Assembly: GCF_024166365.1 (NCBI RefSeq)
Contig: NC_064839.1
Coordinates: forward strand, 16,974,878 to 17,038,877
Reading direction: 5' to 3'
Source: Elephas maximus indicus
Taxonomy: Eukaryota; Chordata; Mammalia; Proboscidea; Elephantidae
Length of the DNA stretch: 64,000 nucleotides
In this document: positions 11,400-23,509 of the stretch, piece after piece
How positions within the stretch are numbered: the stretch's first letter is position 1
Layout: each line of letters begins with the position of its first letter
Notes under the pieces: model-generated
The model's input: only the letters and a program-made list of their open reading frames with translations
Database searches by the model: none
What the model was told of the DNA's origin: nothing
Made by a program: the position numbers and the translations under genes

Positions 11400-11640
11400 A
11401 GATAATAGCAGGGAATATCTATTTAGCAGACACTATTTTTATTCTAGGACTTTCTGTATATTAGCCCCTTGAATCCTCACACATCCCAGTGAGGTGGTTA
11501 CAATGATTATCATCTCCAGTTTACAGATGAGAAAACTAAGGCAGACAGTGGACTTGATGTAACTTGCCCAAGGACATTTAGTAAAGCAGAGTTGTGGGGA
11601 TTTGAACTCAAGGAGTTGAGTCCCCAAAGCTTATGCTGTA
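11400..11640 (-). mobile_element. MIR
   Basis: Antisense MIR phrases appear in order: CCTTGAATCCTCACACATC, CAGTTTACAGATGAGAAAACTAAGG, ACTTGCCCAAGGACATTTAG and TTTGAACTCAAGGAGT. Confidence 0.8.
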
Positions 11641-11663
11641 ACACCTATACTATCTTGTCATCA

Positions 11664-12705
11664 TTGTTGTTGTTAGGTGCCATCGAGTCGGTTTCGACTC
11701 ATAGCGACCCTATGCACAACAGAACGAAACACTGCCCTGTCCTGAGCCATCCTTAAAATCGTTGTTATGCTTGAGCTCATCGTTTCAGCCACTGTGTCAA
11801 TCCACCTCGTTGAGAGTCTTCCTCTTTTCCGCTGACCCTGTACTCTGCCAAGCATGATGTCCTTCTCCAGGGACTGATCCCTCCTGACAACATGTCCAAA
11901 GTATGTAAGATGCAGTCTCACCATCCTTTCCTCTGAGGAGCATCCTGGCTGTACTTCTTCTAAGACAGATTTGTTCATTCTTTTGGCAGTCCATGGTATA
12001 TTCAATATTCTTCGCCAACACCACGATTCAAAGGCGTCAGTTCTTCTTCGGTCTTCCTTATTCATTGTCCAGTTTTCACATGCATATGATGCCATTGAAA
12101 ATACCATGGCTTGGGTCAGGCGCACCTTAGTCTTCAAGGTGACATCTTTGCTTTTCAACACTTTAAAGAGGTCTTCTGCAGCAGATCTACCCAATGCAAT
12201 GCATCTTTTGATTTCTTGACTGCTGCTTCCATGGGTGTTGATTGTGGATCCAAGTCAAATGAAATCCTTGACAACTTCAATCTTTTCTCCATTTAACATA
12301 ATGTTGCTCATTGTCCAGTTGTGAGGATTTTTGTTTTCTTTTTTATGTTGAGGTGCAATCCATACTGAAGGCTGTGGTCTTTGATCTTCATTAGTAAGTG
12401 CTTCAAGTCCTTTCCACTTTCAGCAAGCAAGGTTGAGTCATCTGCATAACACAGGTTGTTAATGAGCCTTCCTCCAATCCTGATGCCCTGTTCTTCTTCA
12501 TATAGTCCAGCTTCTCAGATTATTTGTTCAGCATACAGATTGAATAGATATGGTGAAAGGTTACAACCCTGACGCACACCTTTCCTGACTTTAAACCAAT
12601 CAGTATCCCCTTGTTCTGTCCGAACAATTGCCTTTAGATCTATGTAAAGGTTCTTCATGAGCACAATTAAGTGTTCTGGAATTCCCATTCTTCGCAATGT
12701 TTGTC
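11664..12705 (-). mobile_element. RTE LINE, 5' truncated
   Basis: Minus-strand 3' end with the TGTTGTTGTTAGGTGCCATCG tail complement, extending upstream through the C-terminal domain and RT motifs to about 12705. The RT segment at 12515-12697 reads MGIPEHLIVLMKNLYIDLKA and on to SPYLFNLYAEQII, ending at a TGA (12515-12517, complement). The catalytic region near 12440 keeps YADDS-like codons. The next AfroSINE and its A-run follow the truncated end. Confidence 0.92.
11673..12194 (-). pseudogene. RTE ORF2 C-terminal remnant (173 codons open)
   Basis: This frame stays open through the C-terminal part of an RTE reverse transcriptase polyprotein. It begins MGRSAAEDLFKVLKSKDVTL, passes an ACENWTMNKEDRRR segment, a WCWRRILNIPWTA segment and FGHVVRRDQSLEKDIML, and ends just before the 3' tail. 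It lacks the endonuclease and most of the RT domain, so it is a fragment and not a functional gene. The family is a non-LTR retrotransposon of the RTE clade, related in layout to ruminant BovB. The long open frame suggests a fairly young insertion compared with 7163-8335 and 14635-16512. No promoter or host role is visible. Confidence 0.85.
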
Positions 12706-12710
12706 ATCAT

Positions 12711-12887
12711 TCCAAAAAAAAAAAAAAAACCAAACCCATTGCCGTCGAGTCAATTCTGACTCATAGCGACCCTATAGGACAGAGTAGGACTGCCCCATAG
12801 AGTTTCCAAGGAGCGCCTGGCAGATTCGAACTGCTGACCCTTTGGTTAGCAGCCATAGCACTTAGCCACTACGCCACCAGGGTTTCC
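12711..12887 (-). mobile_element. AfroSINE with A-run
   Basis: It starts with ~15 A, then ACCAAACCCATTGCCGTCGAG, and ends ACGCCACCAGGGTTTCC. This is one of the least diverged copies in the window. Confidence 0.95.
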
Positions 12888-13304
12888 TTGTCATCATTAA
12901 AAAAAAATTACAGCACCTTATTTCTGGCTACTTGGTTTGATATGTTTTTTTTCTCTTTATAAATTGGTGACTCTATTCACCTGAGAAGGCCAGTGGAGAG
13001 AATATTTATTTGTCCCAGATCATATTTGTCCCTTTCAAGCGAGCAGGAATATTTGAGCAGGAACAAACTGGGTAATGGGGCCTTCCTCCTCCCTGGTACC
13101 CAAGTTGTCCAGCAGGTCTTGTTCCTCCAGGAGCTGCCTGCAGAAACCATTTCATTCACACTCCCTCCCTGCAAGATGGCCTTACTTCCAGGCACACAGC
13201 TTGAAGACAGTCTGGATTTATCTATAATATGAAACACAGGGCAGTCCTTTTCTTGACGTGGGATTCCTTTAGCTTTCATTTTATTTAATTTTTTCTGATT
13301 ATTC
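12888..13304. other. Unique intergenic sequence
   Basis: No gene or repeat is recognised. Confidence 0.4.
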
Positions 13305-13690
13305 GTTAGTCGTTAGTTGCGGCTGAGTCAACTCTGACGCGTGGTGACCGCCTGTATGCCAGAACGAGACGCTGCCCTGGTCCCGTGCCATCTTTATGAT
13401 GTTGACGCGTCTGAGTCCGTTATTGCAGGTATTGTAGTGCCTGCCAACCTAGTGGGCTCATCTTCCAGCACTATATTCGACAATATTCTATTGTGATCAA
13501 TAAGGTTTTCATGGCTCATTTTCAGAAGTAGATTGCCAGGCCTTTTTTCCTAGTCTGTCTTAGTCTGAAAGTTCTGCTGAAACCTGTCCACCATGGGTGA
13601 CCCTGTTGGTATTTGAAATATCGGTGGCATAGCTTCCAGCGTAACAGCAACACTCAGGCCATGGCAGTATGACAAACTGACTGATAGTTG
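13305..13690 (-). mobile_element. RTE-derived composite element, full form
   Basis: Same architecture as 1015-1395: RTE-like end (GAACGAGACGCTGCCCTGGTC), then TGGGCTCATCTTCCAGCACT, TAGTCTGTCTTAGTCTGAAAG and GGTGGCATAGCTTCCAGCG. It is the best copy for comparing the family. Confidence 0.82.
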
Positions 13691-14634
13691 GTGGTTCTAA
13701 TTATTAGCTTCAACTAATTCAACAACTTAACACCTATTGCTTCTAAATTACCAATGAGTAGATTTAATTAGGACATTGGCCTTGTTCCTACCTACTCAGT
13801 AACAGGAGAGGAAACTTTTTAAGAAGGTGAGGTGACTCCTAAGGAGGCAAGAAGAGAATTGCTAAAGGGATGCCGCAGTCTTCTATCCTCCCAGCAGCTG
13901 GAAGAAGGAGAGAGGTCCAAGAAGGGGTGAATCTGAAGTTGTGACCCTGGTTTAGCTCCCAAAACAGAGGAGGCCTGGGAAGAAAAGCAAGTTCTCTGAG
14001 CAAGGAAGAGAAAACCAGGGAGGCCACCCTGGAAGCAGCTTTAGGGACTCACATGTGTGTTTTTCTTCTCATAGACTTCTAAAATTCATCAAGCTTTTGA
14101 GTTAGGTTCATGAAGTCATAACTTCACTCTACTAAAATGCCAACCACACTGTCGGCTGTAAATCCAAGTAGGACATGGAGCACGTGGGTGAGGATCCCTG
14201 CCCTCTCCAGCATTCTGGGGGCATTTCTGGGGGCGGCGACGGCTCCTTTGCCTGCAAATTGCATCTCCCAGGTCTCTCTAAGCTTCTCTGGAGCACCCGG
14301 GGCAGGAGCATCTACAAGAGGCCTGATAGTTCAGTTTTCTTGGTGTAGTGCTTCTAGCTCTCAGGTAGACAGGAGATGAAATCACTAGCACACTGCAAGA
14401 CCTCGGGAAACTCATATAACCTCCCTGAGTCCCAGTTCCCTTCTCTACAAAAGAGGAATTATGGTCCACACCCACCTGTACAGGGTTAATGTCACGATTC
14501 AATGTGATCATGTAGGTAAAGAATTTAGCAGTCGGACATTCTGTAAGCACACGATGTCTGCCACGTAGTAGCATTGTTATCATCAGTGTCACAGAAGAGG
14601 CAACCTATGTGCATTTAACTCAGCTATACATGCC
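13691..14634. other. Unique intergenic sequence
   Basis: No gene recognised. A degraded MIR-like phrase (CTCCCTGAGTCCCAGTTCCC, then AATGTGATCATGTAGGTAAAG) lies about 14400-14590. Confidence 0.4.
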
Positions 14635-16512
14635 TGAAACTTGCTCTTGAACGTAGAGTAGCTAAAGGGAATGGAAGAAATGATCATGTAAAAGAGCCGA
14701 ACAGAAGATTTCAAAGGGCAGCTCGAGAAGACAAAGTAAAATATTACAATGAAATGTGCACAGACCTGAAGTTAAAAAACCAAAAGGGAAGAAAACGCTT
14801 GGTGTTTTTCAACCTGAAAGATCTGAAGAAAAAATTCAAGCCTCAAGTTGCAATGGTGACAGACTGTATGGGCAAAATATTGAATGATGCACGAAGCATC
14901 TAAAGAAGATGGAAGGAATACACAAAGTCACTGTACCAAAAAGAACTGTCGATGTTTAACCATTTCAGGAGTCAGCATATGATCATGAACCAATGGTATT
15001 GAAGGAAGAAGTCCAGGCTGCACCAAAGACATTGGAGAAAAACAAGGGTCCAGAAATTAACAGAATACCAATTGAGATGTTTCAATAAATAGATGCAATG
15101 CTAGAAAAGCTCACTGGTCTACGCCAAGTAATTTGACAGACAGTTACCTGGCCAACTGACTGGAAGAGATCCATATTTTTGCCTGTTCCAAAGAGAGGTG
15201 ATTGACAGAATGCAGAAACTATTGGGCAATATCATTAATATGACATGCAAGTAAAATTTTGCTGAAGATAATTCAAAAGCGATTGCAGTAGTACATCGGC
15301 AGGGAACAGCCAGAAATTCAAGCCAGTTTCAGAAGAGGACGTGGAATGAGGAATATCATTGCTGACGTCAGATGGATCTTGGCTGAAAGCAGAGAATACG
15401 AGAAAAATGTTACGTATGTTTTACTGACTATGCAAAGGCATTCCATTGTGTGGAACATAACAAATCACAGATAACATTGTTAAGAATGGGAATTCCAGAA
15501 TACTTAATTGTGTTCATAAAGAACCTGTACATAGACCAAGAGGCAGTGTTTGGACAAAACAAGGGTATACTGCATGGTTTAGAGTCAAGAAAGGTGTGCA
15601 TCAGGGTTGTATCCTTTCACCATACCTATTCAATCTGTATGCTGAGCAAATAATGCGAGAGGCTGGAGTATGTGAAGAAGAATGGGCTTCAGAATTGGAG
15701 GAAGACTCATTAATAACCTGCAATATGCAGATGACACACACTTCCTGCTGAAAGAGAAGAGGACTTGAAGCACTTACTGAAGATCAAAGACTACAGCTTT
15801 CAGTATGGGTTACACCTTAACATAAAGAAAACAAAAATCCTCACAACTGGACCAATAAACAACATCATAATAAATAGAGAAAAGATTGAAGATGTCAAGG
15901 ATTTCATTTTACTTGGATCCACAATCAACACCCATGGAAGCAGCAGTCAAGAAACCCAATGACACGTTGCTTTGGGCAAATCTCTTTAAAATGTTAAAAT
16001 GCAAAGAGGTCACTTTGAGAATAAGGTGTGCATGATCCAAGCCATGGCGTTTTCCATCACCTCATGCATGTGAATGCTGGGCAATGAATAAAGAAGACCA
16101 ATGAAGAATTGATGCCTTTGAATTTTAGCGTCAGCCAAGAATATTGAACATACCGTGGACTTCCAGAAGAAAGAACAAATCTGTCTTGGAAGGGGTACAG
16201 CCAGAAATACAAAAACAGTTTTCTTGATTGAAAAGCAAGTAGAAGGGAGGATGGTGAGACTTCATTTCAGGTACTTTGGACATGTTATCAGAAGGCACCA
16301 GTCCCTGGAGAAGGACATCATGATTGGGAAAGTAGAGGGTCAGTGGAAAAGAGGAAGACCCTCAACGAGATGGGTTGACACAGTGACTGCAACAATGGTC
16401 TCAAGCATAACGATTGTGCGGATGGTGCAGGACTGGGCAGCATTTCCTTCTGTTGTACATAGGGTCGCTATGAGTTGGAACCAATTTAAAGGTACCTAAC
16501 AACAACAACATA
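14635..16512 (+). mobile_element. RTE LINE, longest copy, decayed
   Basis: About 1.9 kb, 5' truncated, ending in the family tail ACCTAACAACAACAACA. It preserves in order a linker region, RT motifs around 15380-15660, an intact YADD at 15724-15735, the LNIKKTKILTTGP segment near 15820, and the C-terminal FGHVIRRHQSLEKDIMIGKV segment near 16275. Numerous frameshifts and stops (for example after YADD) make it inactive. Unlike three other copies it keeps CGA at 15656-15658, where they have TGA. Confidence 0.92.
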
Positions 16513-16555
16513 TATGCCTGACCAAAAAAAAAAACTAAAAGATGTGCATGTGTGC

Positions 16556-16600
16556 ACATACACATACACGCATATACACACATACACACACACACACAGT
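16556..16600 (+). repeat. (CA)n/(TACA)n microsatellite
   Basis: Alternating CATACACATACACGCATATACAC followed by pure CA units. It lies just beyond the RTE tail and an A-run. Confidence 0.9.
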
Positions 16601-16603
16601 GGC

Positions 16604-17644
16604 AGCTATGAAGACCCACCCACCACCCCTTGCATCTCCCTTCAAAGAAAGCCTTGCTGTTCAGCTGCAAGAAGTGCAGCTAGTAGACACCTGCAGTTTC
16701 AACACCTTTAGAATCTGCCTCAGCTTTCAGATCAAGGCCATGCCCTTCCCAGGAAGCTCCCAAATAATCACCGAGCACAAAGTGGGTAGTGTTGTTGTTG
16801 TTAGCTGATATCGAGTTGGCCTCAGTGTAAGCGGGTTGAGGTGAGGAGAGGGCTGTGGACCTGCTGGATAGGAGAGAATGTAAATCAGGTGATTGCATGG
16901 TGGGGATGTGGGGGGTACGTGAAGTGTATTCGTGTGAGTTGTGGGTGTGGCAGAGATGTGTGTGATATGCACTTAAGTAGTATGTGCGGGTCCCGCAAAA
17001 TGACCCAGGCAACAGGATCTGGGTTGAGTGGGGAGAAGAGTCCTGCGGGAGCAAGGCAGTGTGGCTAGTTAATGAAGAAAACCGGGTCTCCAGGAACCTC
17101 AATAAGGACATGAGCTCTCTACACACTTCACACAACCCACTTCCATGAATACCTCCCCGGGGTTGCCAGTGGAGCTGCTCTGCACCCAGCTGTCCTGGGA
17201 GGGGTCAGGGTGGGTGTTGTATCCCCCCACCCCATCCTCTCGGTATGCCAAGCGGTGCTTCATGTGGAGGCAAACCCAGGGTCCAGCTCAGTTGACCTCT
17301 CCCTTATCTAGCTGTGCGTCCCTTCTAGTGGGTAGGCCTTTGGAGCATAATGTCTCTCGTTGGCACAAGAAGGACTGTGCCAGGCTGGAGGCGGTTTCCA
17401 AGCACCAACCCTCCATGCCAACATCTGCCTCTGGCCTTTGGCAAAACCAAATAGGGACAATGTGGTAAGTTGTTCCTATAATGAAATACATTCAGCTTAA
17501 TGGGCTAGTCTTTCTTCTGAGATGACGTCCTTCCTCTTTTTCATGTTCAAATGCTCTCTTAGAAATCAAATGATGGAAGATGGTGGTATTTAATATGTGT
17601 GTGTGTGCATGTCTGTATGCTTCTAGAAGAAGGCAGAATTGTGA
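16604..17644. other. Unique intergenic sequence with an RTE/SINE tail scrap
   Basis: Mostly unique. A short piece at 16791-16830 (GTTGTTGTTGTTAGCTGATATCGAGTTGG) is the complement of an RTE or AfroSINE tail, truncated. G/T-rich sequence at 16890-16960 shows no clear unit. Confidence 0.5.
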
Positions 17645-18060
17645 AAGGCAGTGGTTATCAAAGTGTGGTCTGAGAATGCCTGGAGGTCCCCAAGATTCTT
17701 TCAGGGGCTCTCCAAGGTCAAAACTGTTTTCATAATAGTACTAAGACGTTATTTGCCCTTTTCACTGTGTTGACATTTGCATTGATGGTGCAAAAGTCTG
17801 ACGAGTAAAACTGCTAGTGTGTAAATTAAGGCTGGGATGCACTCGCAGTAGAACAGAGAATTAAAAGAGCAGCCGTATCCCTTAAGAACGTCCTTGAAGC
17901 AGTAAGACTTATTAATTTCTTGACTTTTGCATACAAGCCATTTTAATATCCTGTGTGTCATCATGGAAACAGGCATAAAGACTTTCTGCTGTAGACTGAA
18001 GTACAATAGTTGTCTTAAGGAAAAACACTTGTGCAATTGTTTCAGCTGCAAGCTGATCTA
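17645..18060 (+). mobile_element. hAT-type DNA transposon fossil
   Basis: It starts GTGGTTATCAAAGTGTGGTCTG, followed by GGTCCCCAAGATTCTTTCAGG, AAACTGTTTTCATAATAGTACTAAGACG and TTTGCATTGATGGTGCAAAAG. This arrangement is a widespread ancient eutherian repeat of hAT-Charlie style. The complement holds a 100-codon open frame whose relation to a transposase I could not confirm. Confidence 0.6.
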
Positions 18061-19425
18061 GCTGAACACCATTCTGACTTGGAAAAAAAAAATGACTAAC
18101 AGGGAAATTATGGTTATTCAGGCTTGGGTATTGGCAGATATGTTCTCGAAAATGAACAAAGCGTGCCCGTTACTGCAAGGAAAACAAGGGACAGTATTTG
18201 TCACTAATTATAAAATTCAAGCTTTCAAGATAATGGAGATAAATGCCTGGAACAGAGCGGGTGTCCAATAAATTCTACCATTCCCCCCACCCATTTCTCT
18301 CCTTTTCTCCCTCCCTTCTTAGGCTGGCAGGTCTCTGAGTCCTTGGCATGAGATTGGAGAGGAAGCGTTAGGGTAAGCTGTTATAAAAGCAATTCCCAAA
18401 TACAGCAACATAAAGATAGAAGGTAATTTCTCTCATAGAAAACATCAGTTCAGAAGGTGGTCTGGGAGTGGAGGGCAATGTGACTCCATGAAATGGAACA
18501 GCGACCCCAGTGACTTCCATCTTGATCTCTGTCCATGCTCAAGGTGGAAGCTCCATCTTAGCACCATGTCTGTGCTCCAACTGGCAAAAAGAAGGAAGGA
18601 AGATGTGCAGGGCAAGCACACATCACTTTGGCTCACTTCCCCATTGGCCAGTGCTTAGTCACATGGGCACACTTAGCTGCAAGGTAGGCTGGAAAATGTA
18701 GCCATTCTATTACAAACAGAATAAGCAGCGAGTGGATGCTGGGGCACAGATAGCAGTTTCTGCTACAATGGGAGGGGTGTAGGATCAGTAGGGGAAAATA
18801 TGGAACTAGCAAGATGGCATCTACGGGCTGTCAACTTCAGAGAGATTCTGAGCTGAGAACCCAGAGAGGACTACATAGACTCAGCACTTGGTGTTGTTAC
18901 TTCTTCTCACTTTGCCAGTCTGTATATGTGACTTGGGCCAAGTGTCCTCACATGTTCCCCCAAAATCTGAATGTGATAGATTTAGAAGAGATCTTAGAAA
19001 TCTTCCTCTGCATCCTATACAAGGAGAAGCTGAGATCCGGAGGAGGAATGGTCTTACCCAGCAACACACAGCAAGTCAGTGGCAGGGTTGGGTCCAGAAT
19101 GAAGTTCTCCTGCCTCCACCCAAGGATCATGGCCTTCCTGCTGAAACACTCAACTCTCTCTGTGATGATGCGTCAGGCCCGCTCCTTCCTGAACACATTA
19201 GGTGACTCTCCCTAGCTCAGCTGGCCACCTGACTCCTGAATAGGAAGGAAATGAGGCAAGCTTGTATCACACAGTCGAAAAGACGACCAGCAGAAATGTA
19301 GGAAGGTCATCCAAGGAAGGAATCCCCGCACCTATTTTCTCATATGTCACTCGAGGTCTTTTGATTGCTCGTGCAAAAATCCCACTCGAGTTTGCTTACA
19401 TAATTAAGGGGAACTTATTGGCTCA
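18061..19425. other. Mostly unique intergenic sequence
   Basis: No gene recognised. Around 18960-19140 an old SINE-like phrase (AGAAGCTGAGATCCGGAGGAG, CAGCAAGTCAGTGGCAGGGTTG) suggests a degraded MIR. Confidence 0.45.
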
Positions 19426-19597
19426 CAGAGCCCAGGTGGCACAGTGGTCAAGAGCTCAGCTGCAAACGAAAAGAACAGCAGTTCAAATCCACCAGCCGCT
19501 CCTTAGAAACCCTATGGGGGTAGTTCTACCCTGTCCTATAGGGTCACTATGAGTCAGAATTGACTGTATGGCGAGGGGTTTGGTTTTTGGTTTATTG
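19426..19597 (+). mobile_element. AfroSINE
   Basis: It begins AGAGCCCAGGTGGCACAGTGG and ends GGGGTTTGGTTTTTGGTTTA, with CCTATAGGGTCACTATGAGTC inside. Confidence 0.94.
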
Positions 19598-19607
19598 ACT
19601 CACATTC

Positions 19608-21925
19608 TTGCCAATTTTTTTTTTTTATTGTACTTTACATGAAGGTTTACAGAGCAAATTAGTTTCTCATTAAACAATTAATACACATATTGTTTTGTGA
19701 CATTGGTTGCCAACCCTACAGCATGTCAACACTCTCCCCTTCTTGATCTTGGGTTCCTCATTACCAGCTTTCCTGTCCCCTCCTGTCTTCTTGTTCTTAC
19801 CCCTGGGTCAATGTGCCCCTTTAACCTCATTTTGTTTTATGGGCCTGTCTAATCTTTGGCTGAAGGGTGAACCTCAGGAGTCACTTCATGACTAAGCTAA
19901 GAGGGTATCCAGGGGCTATATTGTCAGGGTTTCTCCACTCTCTATCAGACCAGTAAGTCTGGTTTCTTTTTTGTGTGTGTGTGAGTTAGAGTTTTGTTCT
20001 ACATTTTTCTCCAGTTCTTTCTGGGACCCTTTATTGTTATCCCTGTCAGAGCAGTTGGTGGTGGTAGCTGGGCACCGTCTAGCTGTGCTGGACTCAGTCT
20101 GGTGGAGATGGCGCTTGTGGTCCGTTAGTCCTTTGGACTAATCTTTCCCTTATGTCTTTGGTTTCCTTCAGTCACCCTTGCTCCAGATAGGATGAGACCA
20201 GTGGAGTATCTTAGATGGCTGCTCATAAGCTTTTAAGACCCCAGATGCTACTCACCAAAGTAGGATGCAGAACATTTTCTTTATAAACTGTTACGCCAAT
20301 TGACCTAGATGTCCTCTGAGACCATAGACCCCAGCCCTTAGTCCCAGTAATTTGGTCCCTCAGGGAGTTTGGATGTGTCTATGAGGCTTCCATGACCTTG
20401 CCTTGATCGAGTTGTGCTGGCTTCCCCAGTATTGTGTACTGTCTTACGCTTCACCAAAGTTACCACTTATCTATTGCCTATTTAGTGTTTTTCCCTTCCC
20501 ATTGCTCCCTTCCTCGTAACACTCGAAGATTGTTTCTTTTTATGTGTAAGCTTTTTCATGAGTTTTTATAATAGTGATCTCACAGAATATTTGTCCTTTT
20601 GTGATTGACTTAATTCACTTAGCATAATGCCCTCCAGATTCATCTATGTTGTGAGATGCTTCAAAGATTCATCACTGTTCTTTATCGTTGTGTACTATTC
20701 CATTGTGTGTATATACCAGTTTGTTTTATCCATTCATCTGTTGATGGGCACTTAAGTTGTTTCCGTCTTTTTGCTGTTGTGAACAATGCTGCGATAAACA
20801 CGGGTGTGCATATGTCTATTTGTGTGACAGCTCTTATTTCTCTAGGATAGATTCCTAGGAGTGGGATTGCTGGATCTTATGGTATTTCTATTTCTAGCTT
20901 TCTAAGGAAGCACCGTATCATTTTCAAAAATGGTTGTACCACTTTGCATTCTCACCAGCAGTGCAATCTCCCCACAGCCTATCCAAACTTTATTTTATTT
21001 TATTTTAGTTTTGATTTGTGCCAGTAATGCTGGATGAGGTGGTATTTCATTGTAGTTTTGATTTGCATTTCTCTAATGGCTAGTGATTATGAGCATTTCC
21101 TCATGTGTCTGTTAGCCACTTGTCTTCTTTAGTGAAGTGTTTGTTGATATCCTTTGCCCATTTTTTAATTGGATTATTTGTGTTTTTCTTGTAGAGGTAT
21201 TGGCTTTTCCTGTAGAGTTTAGAGATTAGACCTTCATTGGATTTGTCATAGCCAAAATTTTTTTCTCAGTCTGTAAAAAAACAAAATTTTTTTCTCAGTC
21301 TGTAGGTTCTCTTTTTACTCTTTTGGTGAAGTCTTTTGGTGCACATAAGTGTTTAATTTTTAGAAGATCCCAGTTATCTAGCTTATCTTCTGGTGTTTGT
21401 GTGTTGTTGGTTGTGGTTTGTATCCTGTTTATGCCATATATTAGGGCCTCTAGAACTGACTCTGTTTTTTCCTTCTATGATCTTTATAGTTTTTTTTGTT
21501 TTATATTTAGGTCTTTGATCCATTTTGAATTAGTTTTTGTGTATGATGTGAGGTGTGAGTCCTGCTTCATTTTTTTGCAGATGGACATCCAGTTTGGCCA
21601 GCACTATTTGTTAAAAAGACTGTCTTTTCCCCATTTATGAACTTTGAGCCCCTGTTGAAGATCAAGTGACCATAGGTGGATGGATTTACATTTACGTCTG
21701 TGTCTGTCATTGTAGCAGTACCAGGCTGTTTTGACTACCATAGCTGTACAGTAGGCTTGGAGGTCAGGTAGTGCGAATCCTTCTACTTTATTCTTCTTTT
21801 CCAATAGTGCTGTAGTTATCCAGGGCCTCTTCCCTTTGTATGTAAAGTTAATGATTAGTTTTTCCATTTCATTAAAGAATACTGTTGGTATTTGGATTGG
21901 GATTGCATTGTATTTGTAGCAAATC
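19608..21925 (-). mobile_element. L1, 5' truncated (3' UTR plus ORF2 C-terminus)
   Basis: A poly-T (19614-19626) marks the 3' end on the minus strand, followed by the shared L1 3' UTR phrases. Beyond about 20500 come antisense ORF2 phrases. At 21604-21867 the minus strand still reads an ORF2-like segment with KRPWITTALLEKKNKVEGFALPD (partial) and KTAWYCYNDRH. A local duplication of CAAAATTTTTTTCTCAGTCTGTA occurs at about 21254-21305. The copy is inactive. Confidence 0.92.
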
Positions 21926-22484
21926 GATTTTTGTAGGGTTGTTCACTTTCAACACCCCCTTCTTGGTACTAATTTCTGCATTACTGGAGGTGTCTCATTG
22001 AGAGGCAGCAGCAACAGGCTCTGATTAACTCAAGTCTTTTGGCATTGTATTGGAATAATCCTGGGCTAGCTCAGAGGATTGAAGAAAAAAGGACTGAAGA
22101 ATCAGGCTCCAAGTGACATCACAGAGAATGTCAACAATAGGGTCTACCTCCTGATGTTTCTGTTGCAACCACCTTCCATCCCTGAGTCTGTGTTCAAAGG
22201 CCAAATCTGAGAAAAAAAATTCTGATCATATGCCCACTCCTATTTTTTATCTGATACTAGAAGATAGGGTAAAGAGGGAATGATATGCCTAGGAGAAAAA
22301 CAATCTTTATCACACCTTCAATTCCCCCATAAGTGCATTCTGTGATTATTCACATTTGTTTACTAGCGCAATTATGTCTTTTTCTCAGGTTTTAACTTAT
22401 AGACTTATGTATATAGATCTTATTGATGTCATCTTTCTAATGGGAGGCAATAAATATCGTAGTTAGAAAATCTTGGCCCAACAC
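21926..22484. other. Unique intergenic sequence
   Basis: No gene or known repeat recognised. Confidence 0.4.
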
Positions 22485-22745
22485 TTGTTGTTAGCTGCTG
22501 TCCAATTGGCCCCCAACTCATGGTGACCTCGTATACAACAGGACTGGATGGTTGTAATCCATAAAATTTTCACTGGTTGATTTTTTTGAAGTAGATCAGC
22601 AGGCCTCTCTTCCTATTCTGTCTTAGCCTAGAAGCTCCACTGAAATCTATTCAGTATCAAAGCAACATGCAAGCTTCCACTGACAGGTGGTGGCTGCACT
22701 TGAGGGGCGTTGGCTGGGAATCAAACTCAAGTCTCCTGCATGGAA
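22485..22745 (-). mobile_element. RTE-derived composite element, deleted copy
   Basis: It keeps the tail-side end (TGTTGTTAGCTGCTGTCCAATTG), the ATAAAATTTTCACTGGTTGATT segment and CTGTCTTAGCCTAGAAGCTCC, but has lost the middle. Confidence 0.75.
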
Positions 22746-23509
22746 GGTGAGAATTACTAGCTGTATGACCTTGGACAAGTTACTTCTTGGTAAATGGGTC
22801 TAAGGAGATACTGGTGGAGCACTGACACTGCCTGTCATCAGTGTCTCTCTCTTATCTACACAACAGACCTAAAAGCTGGAAATGACTCTAATGAAGGGCC
22901 CAAGCCGAGAGAAGACATGAAGGACCTCCCACTCTGGGCCAGAGGTCTCTCTGTGGCCTCTCTTCTTGGGGCTGCCAACGTGTAAGGCATTTTCACATGA
23001 GAAGCTCTGCAAACCTGGAGACTTGGTGTGCTCAGCTCAGAAGCTGGGAGTGTTTGCTTCAAATCCCAGCCTGAGGAAGTAAGGATTCCCACCTGGGTAC
23101 TTTTTCACTGGGCCAGGCTGCACATACTAGGCCGGGCTCACAGCAGCAGAAAAAGTGAGTGGCTGTTCCCGTTGCCCACATGTTTTTAGAGGCAGGCTGG
23201 GGTTTTGTGGTGGGCAAAAGGCCCACTTGCACAGGTATTCTTCCAGGACTTCCTGAGCACCTACAAACACCAGACATTGGGCTAGGCATTGGGGAAGACC
23301 TCATGACTCACAGGTCCACCACAGATGACACCAATCCCTGCTCAACATAAAAAAAGATGCTGATAAAGTATGTCGGGGGTGCTGAGGAGATTTCCACTTG
23401 GAAATCGGGGCAAGCTTTCCAGTTGGCCTTGAAAGGATCTGAATTTACCAAATAGGGGAAGAGCAAATCAAGGGCCATATTTAGCCCATTACCTAAAAGT
23501 TGCATATTT
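22746..23509. other. Unique intergenic sequence with an L2 trace
   Basis: Around 23235-23340 a phrase like an antisense L2 3' end (CCTGAGCACCTACAAACACCAGACATTGGGCTAGG) is present. The rest shows no gene. Confidence 0.45.
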
